Shown: piece after piece, positions 59,027 to 64,000 of the stretch
How the letters are laid out: the number at the start of each line of letters is the position of its first letter
How positions within the stretch are numbered: position 1 is the stretch's first letter
Origin: JAIBJN01 sp963775505
GTDB taxonomy: Bacteria > Actinomycetota > Thermoleophilia > Gaiellales > Gaiellaceae
Assembly: GCA_963775505.1 (NCBI GenBank)
Contig: CAVZIL010000001.1
Location: forward strand, 372,001 to 436,000
Direction: 5' to 3'
DNA: 64,000 nt
Notes under the pieces: generated by a model
Told to the model about the DNA's origin: nothing
The model's database searches: none
The model's input: only the letters and a program-made list of their open reading frames with translations
Position numbers and translations under genes: made by a program

Positions 59027-60197
59027 AAACCCGTTCACGTTCGGCGCGCTCGCGCTCGACCGGTCGTTCGCCGACCGCGACGCCGAGATCCGCGAGCTCG
59101 TCCGCGACATGCAGAACGGCCAGGACGTCCTCGTCTACGCGCCGAGACGCTACGGCAAGTCCTCGCTCGTGCTCAGAGCCGCCCAACGGGCGATCCGCAA
59201 GGGGATACTCGTCGGCTACTGCGACCTGATGCGGACGCCGACGAAGGAGCGGTTCGCGGCCGCGCTCGCGAAGACGATCTACAGCGACCTCGAGACCGCT
59301 GCCGGCCAGGCGATCGAGCGAGCGACCCGACTCTTCCGCGGCCTCCGGATCACGCCGACGATGGAGGTCGATCCGAGCGACGGGAGCCTGCGCTTCATCT
59401 TCCACGGCGGCCGGCAGCGCGCGGCGGTCGACGACACGATCGAGGCGCTGCTCGCGCTCCCCGGCCAGATCGCGGCGGAGCGCAAGCGGCGCACCGTCCT
59501 CGTCTTCGACGAGTTCCAGGAGGTCGTCACCCTCGACCGCGCCTACCCGAACCTCATGCGCGCCGTCTTCCAGGAGCAACCCGAGGTGTCGCACGTTTAC
59601 CTGGGCAGCAAGCGGCACGTGCTCGAGCGGATCTTCGACGACGAGAACGAGCCGTTCTGGCGGAGCGCGAAGCGTCTGGAGATCGGGCCGATCGCGCCCG
59701 CGGAGTTCGGCCGCTTTCTGCGCGCCCGCTTCGAGGAGACGGAGAAGGGCATCGACGACGAGGCGCTCGGGCGAGTGCTCGAGGCGACCGGGGGCCACCC
59801 GTACGGCACCCAGGAGCTCGCGTACTTCCTCTGGGAGCTCGTCCCCACCGGGCATTTCGCCCGGCTCGCCGACGTCGACACAGCGCTCGCACAGGCGCTG
59901 CGCTCCGAGCACAACCACTTCGCCAAGCTCTGGGACGACGCGCCGCACGCGCAGCGGCTCCTGATGCTCGCGCTCGCCGAGGAGCCCACGCGCTCGCTCT
60001 ACGCCGCCGGCTACGCCGAGCGGCACGACCTCCCGGGGAAGCCGGCGCTCCAACGCGCCATCGGCGCCCTCGTCTCGAAGGAGATCGTGGCTCGAGACGA
60101 GGACGGTGCCTACAGGATCGTGGAGCCGTTCTTCGCCGATTGGCTTCGGAGCGAGCAGGAGGCCCTCGGCCTCAGGGACGAGCTCCGCGGCCGCTGA
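59016..60197 (+). CDS. AAA-type ATPase (ATPase_2/archaeal ATPase-like) with C-terminal winged helix
   Basis: 393 residues from a GTG (VAHTNPFTFGALALDRSFAD). Walker A is YAPRRYGKSSLVLRAAQ; Walker B is VLVFDEFQEVVTLD; sensor-like YLGSKRHVLERIF follows. The C-terminal part (about 300-390; RSLYAAGYAERHDLPGKPAL, VSKEIVARDEDGAYRIVEPF) looks like a winged helix. These proteins are common in archaea and some actinobacteria and are often linked to mobile or stress loci; no substrate is known. The nearby four-half-site operator suggests self-regulation. Confidence 0.82.
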   Translation: MAHTNPFTFGALALDRSFADRDAEIRELVRDMQNGQDVLVYAPRRYGKSSLVLRAAQRAIRKGILVGYCDLMRTPTKERFAAALAKTIYSDLETAAGQAIERATRLFRGLRITPTMEVDPSDGSLRFIFHGGRQRAAVDDTIEALLALPGQIAAERKRRTVLVFDEFQEVVTLDRAYPNLMRAVFQEQPEVSHVYLGSKRHVLERIFDDENEPFWRSAKRLEIGPIAPAEFGRFLRARFEETEKGIDDEALGRVLEATGGHPYGTQELAYFLWELVPTGHFARLADVDTALAQALRSEHNHFAKLWDDAPHAQRLLMLALAEEPTRSLYAAGYAERHDLPGKPALQRAIGALVSKEIVARDEDGAYRIVEPFFADWLRSEQEALGLRDELRGR

Positions 60198-60200
60198 GCC

Positions 60201-61820
60201 CTACCAGCTGAGCGCTGGGTCCGCGTAGACCGGCTCGCCCTCGACGAGCGTAAGGAGCACGCGCGCGTCGCCGATCGGGCCCGCGCCCGGATCGAAGACG
60301 TCCCGGTCGAGCACCACCAGGTCGGCAAGCTTTCCAGGCTCGAGCGTCCCGGTCTCGTCGTCCAGGAAGTTCACGTACGCGGAGCCGGCGGTGAACGTCG
60401 CGAGCGCCGTCGGCAGGTCGAGCGCCTCCTCCGGGAGGAGCGGCGCCCAGTCGCGCGTCTCCGGGTAGATCCGCGTCACGGCCACCTCGAGCTGCGGCAG
60501 CGGATCCTGGGTCGAGACCATCCAGTCGCTTCCGAACGCGAGGCGCGCCCCCGCGCGCAGCAGGCTCCCGAACGGGTACATGCGGGCCGAGCGCTCGGGG
60601 CCGATGAAAGGAGTCGTCAGCTCGTCGACATAGCCGCTGTGGCAGGCCCACAGGGGCGAGACGTTAGCGACGACGCCGAGCTCGGCGAAGCGCGGCAGGT
60701 CGTCCGGGTGGACGAGCTGCAGGTGGGCGAAGTGGTGGCGGGCGTCGCGCCGGCCGTTCTTTCGCGCGGCCGCCTCGACGGCGTCCAACGCGTCGCGCAC
60801 GGCCCGGTCGCCGATCGTGTGCACGTGCACCTGGAAGCCGTGTCCGTCGAGAAGGACGACTGCCCGCTCCAGCTCCTCCGCGGACAGCATGGAGATGCCG
60901 TGGTTGTCGGTCCCGACGTAGGGCTCGAGGAGTGCGCCGGTGAAGTTCTCCAGCACGCCGTCGGCGAAGATCTTCGCGCCGCGTACGCGCAGGCGTCCCG
61001 CCGTGCCCGCCGCCCGCAGCTCCACCAGCTCCTCGACCTGGCCCTCCCCTCGCTCGCGCTCCCAGAGGAGGTTGCCCTCGACGCGCATCGTCAGCTCGCC
61101 GCGCTCGGCCACCGCTCGGTAGGCGGCCAGCTGCAGCGGGTCGTAGATGCTCGCGTCCTGCCACGCGGTGATTCCGACCCGGTGGTACTCCGCCTGCGCC
61201 CGCAGGACGCCTGCCTCCCACTCCTCCTGCGTCGTCCGCGGAATCAGGTCGCGGACGAGGTCCATCGCGTGCTCGTGGAGCGTCCCCTGCGGCCAGCCCG
61301 CCGCATCGCGCTCGATGCGCCCACCGGACGGGTCCGGCGTCTCACCCGTGACCCGCGCGAGCGCGAGCGCCCGGCTGTTCACCCAGGCGCCGTGTCCGTC
61401 GCGGTTCTCGAAGAAGGCCGGGCGCTCCGGGAGGATCGCGTCGAGATCCTCCCGGGGCGGGGTCCCGTGCTCGAAGGAGTCGATCGACCAGCCCGAGCCG
61501 ACGATCCAGTCGAGCTCGGGGTGCGCGGCCGCGTAGGCGGTGATCGCCGCGAGGCACGCCTCCCGCGTGTGCGCGTCGTTGAGCGTGCAGCGCGCCAGCT
61601 CCACTCCGCCATCCGCGGGGTGGCAGTGCGCGTCCTGGAAGCCGGGCAGAACCGTGCGGCCCTCGAGCTCGAGCACGTTCGCGTCCGCGCCGGCGAGGGC
61701 ATCGAGCTCCTCGCTCGTCCCCACCGCGGCGATCCGCCCGTCGCGCACGAGCACGGCCTCCGCGCAGCGCCGCTCAGCGTCCGCGGTGAAGACCGTGCCC
61801 CCTCTGAGCAGGACGTCCAA
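60201..61820 (-). CDS. YtcJ-type amidohydrolase
   Basis: 539 residues from a TTG (LDVLLRGGTVFTADAERRCA), which follows the ABC gene stop by two bases. Metal-binding H-x-H is in PGFQDAHCHPADGG. Others are in HVHTIGDRAVRDALDAVEAA, FAHLQLVHPDDLPRFAELGV, and the Asp in LAFGSDWMVSTQDPLPQLEV. The end NFLDDETGTLEPGKLADLVV is the usual amidohydrolase_3 ending. It probably deacylates or hydrolyses an imported amide or formamide. It is the last gene of the ABC operon. Confidence 0.92.
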   Translation of the reverse strand: MDVLLRGGTVFTADAERRCAEAVLVRDGRIAAVGTSEELDALAGADANVLELEGRTVLPGFQDAHCHPADGGVELARCTLNDAHTREACLAAITAYAAAHPELDWIVGSGWSIDSFEHGTPPREDLDAILPERPAFFENRDGHGAWVNSRALALARVTGETPDPSGGRIERDAAGWPQGTLHEHAMDLVRDLIPRTTQEEWEAGVLRAQAEYHRVGITAWQDASIYDPLQLAAYRAVAERGELTMRVEGNLLWERERGEGQVEELVELRAAGTAGRLRVRGAKIFADGVLENFTGALLEPYVGTDNHGISMLSAEELERAVVLLDGHGFQVHVHTIGDRAVRDALDAVEAAARKNGRRDARHHFAHLQLVHPDDLPRFAELGVVANVSPLWACHSGYVDELTTPFIGPERSARMYPFGSLLRAGARLAFGSDWMVSTQDPLPQLEVAVTRIYPETRDWAPLLPEEALDLPTALATFTAGSAYVNFLDDETGTLEPGKLADLVVLDRDVFDPGAGPIGDARVLLTLVEGEPVYADPALSW

Positions 61821-61822
61821 GG

Positions 61823-62835
61823 CTAGGCCCGGATGCAGGCCGCCCTGTGGCCGGTCCTCGCGGCCGCAGGGACGCGCAGCTCGGGATCGACGTCGCGACA
61901 CTCGGGGATCGCGATCGGGCAGCGCGGGTGGAAGCGGCAGCCCGGGGGACGTTCACCGGATTCGGCGTCTCGCCGCGGAGGATCTCGGGCTGCGTCGTCT
62001 GCTCGGGGTCGCGCTTCGGGACGACGGAGAGAAGCGCCTTCGTGTACGGGTGCTGTGGGCTGTCGACGACCTCGCGCGCCGGGCCTTCCTCGACGATCCG
62101 ACCCAGGTACATGACGGCGATGCGGTCCGCGAAGCGCGCGGCGGTCGAGAGGTCGTGCGTGATCATCAGGATCCCCAGGCCGCGCCGGCGCAGGTCGTCG
62201 AGGATCCTCAGGATCCCGGCCCGTACGGAGACGTCGAGCATGGAGACGGGCTCGTCGGCGACGAGGAGGTCCGGGTGCAGGACCAGGCTGGCCGCGATCG
62301 CGACACGCTGGCGCTGGCCGCCGGAGAGCTCGTGCGGGTAGCGGTCGAGGAAGAGCTCGGGCGGGTCGAGGCCCGTGAGCCGGAGAGCCTCCTCGACCTC
62401 CTGCAGGCGCTCTTCCTTGGAGCCGATCCCGTGCACGAGGAGCGGCTCCTCGACAGTCGTGCGCACCCGGAAGCGCGGGTCGAGGGATTCGTAAGGGTCC
62501 TGGTAGATGATCTGCATTCGCCGCCGGAGGCCGCGCAGCTCGCCGCTCGGGAGGGTGGTGATGTCCGTGCCGTCGAAGCGGATGGAGCCGGCGTCGGAGC
62601 GAACGAGCCGGAGCACGCTCTGCGCGGTCGTCGTCTTCCCGCAGCCGGACTCGCCCACGAGCGCCAGCATCTCGCCGCGTCGGAGCACGAACGAGAGGCC
62701 CTCGACCGCGTGGACGTAGCGCTGCTCCACGCGCGCGAAGGCGCCGACGATTCCCCGCGGGACCGCGTAGCGCGTGACGAGGCCCTCGACCTCGAGGAGC
62801 GGCGCGCCGCCGTTCCCGGCCACGGCAGCGGTCAT
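61823..62835 (-). CDS. Oligopeptide/nickel ABC ATPase (OppF/DppF-type), frameshifted at end
   Basis: Starts MTAAVAGNGGAPLLEVEGLV. Walker A ALVGESGCGKTTTAQSVLRL, QIIYQDPYESLDPR, signature LSGGQRQRVAIAASL, Walker B LLVADEPVSMLD, then the Opp C-terminal domain. Near 61944-61948 a run of five G on the plus strand should be six: after LRGETPNPVNVP the frame is lost and the expected GCRFHPRCPIAIPECRDVDP (zinc/Fe-S-like Cys motif typical of the family) continues in another frame to ACIRA. A homopolymer error is the simplest explanation. Confidence 0.9.
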
Positions 62836-63806
62836 GCCGCCGGCACCGCCTGGGGGTGGTCGTTGAGGTGGCACGCGGCCGCCTGCCGGTCGGCAACGCG
62901 CTTGAGCGCGGGCCGGCTCTCCGCGCACCGCCCGAAGGCGCTGTCGCAGCGCGGGCGGAACGGGCAGCCGACGAGGGCACGGTCGAGCCGCGGCGGCGTG
63001 CCGGGGATCGAGACGACCTCCTCCTCGCCGTAGAGGTCGGGGGTGGCCGCGAAGAGGAGCCGCGTGTACGGATGGCGCGGCGTGTGGTAGAGCGCTGCCG
63101 TCGGCCCGGTCTCGATGATCTCGCCCGCGTACATGACGGCTGCGCGCTCGCAGACCTGGGCCACGACCGGCAGGTCGTGCGTGACGAGGACGACGGCGAG
63201 GCCGAAGTCGTTCGAGAGGGCGACGAGGAGCTCGAGGATCTGCGCCTGCACCATCACGTCGAGCGCGGTCGTCGGCTCGTCGGCGAGCAGCACCTTCGGC
63301 TTGCATGCGAGCGCCATGGCGATCGCCGCGCGCTGGCGCATGCCGCCGGAGAACTCGTGTGGGTAGCGGTTGGCGCGCGCGGCCGGGATCCCGACCAGCT
63401 CCAGGAGCTCGCCGACCTGCTTCCGGGCCGCTCGTCCGTCGGCGATCTCGTGGAGCTTCATCGGCTCCGCGATCTGGTCGCCGACGCGCTTGACCGGGTT
63501 GAAGGCGTTCATCGCGCCCTGGAAGACCATGGCCACGTCGGTCCAGCGGTGCGGGCTGACCGTCCGCTCGCCGCGCTCGAGGACGTTCTCGCCCGCCAGG
63601 AGCACCTCGCCGGCCACGGACGCCGACGGGGGCAGGAGGCCCATCAGCGCGAGGATCGTCGTCGTCTTTCCGCAGCCGGACTCGCCCACGAGCCCGAACC
63701 GCTCGCCGGGCTCGAGCGCGAAGCCGACTCCCTGGACGGCGTGGAGCTCTCCGCCCTGCTCGAGGTCGAACCAGACGTGCAGGTCTCGGACTTCGAGCAG
63801 GCTCAC
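62832..63806 (-). CDS. Oligopeptide/nickel ABC ATPase (OppD/DppD-type)
   Basis: 324 residues from a GTG. Walker A LVGESGCGKTTTILALMGLL, AMVFQGAMNAFNPVKRVGDQ, signature FSGGMRQRAAIAMALACKPK, Walker B VLLADEPTTALDV, and the C-terminal cysteine motif GCPFRPRCDSAFGRCAE. It lies between the OppC-like permease (GTGA overlap) and the OppF-like ATPase (ATGA overlap). It energises import of a peptide, nickel complex or sugar-type ligand; the downstream amidohydrolase hints at an amide or peptide. Confidence 0.93.
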   Translation of the reverse strand: MSLLEVRDLHVWFDLEQGGELHAVQGVGFALEPGERFGLVGESGCGKTTTILALMGLLPPSASVAGEVLLAGENVLERGERTVSPHRWTDVAMVFQGAMNAFNPVKRVGDQIAEPMKLHEIADGRAARKQVGELLELVGIPAARANRYPHEFSGGMRQRAAIAMALACKPKVLLADEPTTALDVMVQAQILELLVALSNDFGLAVVLVTHDLPVVAQVCERAAVMYAGEIIETGPTAALYHTPRHPYTRLLFAATPDLYGEEEVVSIPGTPPRLDRALVGCPFRPRCDSAFGRCAESRPALKRVADRQAAACHLNDHPQAVPAA

Positions 63807-64000
63807 ACCGGGTCACCGCTCTGGAGCGGACGCAGGCGGAAGCGCCGGACGGAGAGGTGGCCGACACGAAGCCGCGGGTTGAGGGTGTCCTCGATCGCCT
63901 GGCCGACCATCGTGCAGCCGAGGATCACGAGCGCGACCGCTATCCCGGGCGGGACGATCGCCCACCACGCGTCGACGGTGATCGCGTTGTGCGAGAAGGC
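63803..64000 (-). CDS. Oligopeptide ABC permease, OppC/DppC-type (5' end off window)
   Basis: The frame is open from the window edge for 65 residues and stops at 63803, overlapping the ATPase start. It ends ITVDAWWAIVPPGIAVALVI then LGCTMVGQAIEDTLNPRLRV, the standard DppC C-terminus (last helix, then GDxLRDxLDPR-like). The 14 residues after RLRV are basic. Only the end of the protein is seen. Confidence 0.9.
   Translation of the reverse strand, partial: AFSHNAITVDAWWAIVPPGIAVALVILGCTMVGQAIEDTLNPRLRVGHLSVRRFRLRPLQSGDPV

Noticed and set aside
1..64000. CRISPR arrays or phage/IS transposase genes
   Set aside because: No regularly spaced direct repeats with unique spacers and no transposase or integrase motifs were seen in any frame I read.

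Overview
The window is very GC-rich, densely packed, and rich in GTG/TTG starts and 4-base stop/start overlaps. It holds a SARP-cyclase-ATPase regulator, two ECF sigma factors with membrane partners, several acyl-CoA enzymes, two trimethylamine-dehydrogenase-like flavoproteins and a TPP-riboswitch cytX locus. This suits an uncultivated soil-type actinobacterium, perhaps class Thermoleophilia; the taxon is inference. Several conserved genes carry single-base indels, which hints at residual assembly error.

Layout, left to right. 1-2.4 kb: a truncated SARP/cyclase/ATPase regulator. 2.4-3.1 kb: a scar of gene scraps (a broken 6-phosphogluconate dehydrogenase tail, a BTAD scrap, a duplicated 83-bp leader). 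3.1-5.6 kb: amino acid permease plus agmatinase-type ureohydrolase. 5.6-13.3 kb: two ECF sigma/membrane-partner pairs, a PfkB kinase, tRNA-Arg(CCT), an orphan tail-tube-like protein, a drug-efflux-type ABC pair, a GNAT enzyme and a PhzF protein. 13.3-17.8 kb: an inverted-repeat element, then a minus-strand run with a TPP riboswitch, cytX, a PfkB kinase, an Asp-box protein, a histidine phosphatase and an FAD oxidoreductase. 17.9-26 kb: acyl-CoA metabolism (two acyl-CoA dehydrogenases, an ADP-forming acyl-CoA synthetase, two SDRs, a thioesterase, a 2-hydroxyacid dehydrogenase, a MOSC protein).

26-39.5 kb looks accessory. Mostly single genes, many with strong Shine-Dalgarno sequences, encode alpha/beta hydrolases, an epoxide hydrolase, a VOC protein, an ABC exporter and a membrane protein joining a kinase-like domain to a flippase-like domain. 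Four same-orientation copies of a tmRNA T-arm/3'-end-like sequence punctuate it at about 30.81, 33.47, 36.17 and 39.42 kb. The one at 36.17 kb is attached to about 300 nt that fold like the 3' pseudoknot domain of tmRNA. I read this as serial integration at an ssrA 3' end; no integrase is visible.

39.5-51.9 kb is one minus-strand operon of ten genes: ThDP enzyme, aminotransferase, PotDBCA-type importer, class III aminotransferase, Rieske oxygenase, trimethylamine-dehydrogenase-like flavoprotein and enoyl-CoA hydratase. A second such flavoprotein and a CocE-type hydrolase diverge from it. Together they look like uptake and stepwise breakdown of an N-methylated or guanidino/amino compound (inference). 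55.9-60.2 kb holds a beta-lactamase-fold hydrolase, an amidohydrolase plus Rieske ferredoxin, and an AAA ATPase behind a symmetric four-half-site operator. The window ends in a peptide/nickel-type ABC transporter with a YtcJ-type amidohydrolase.
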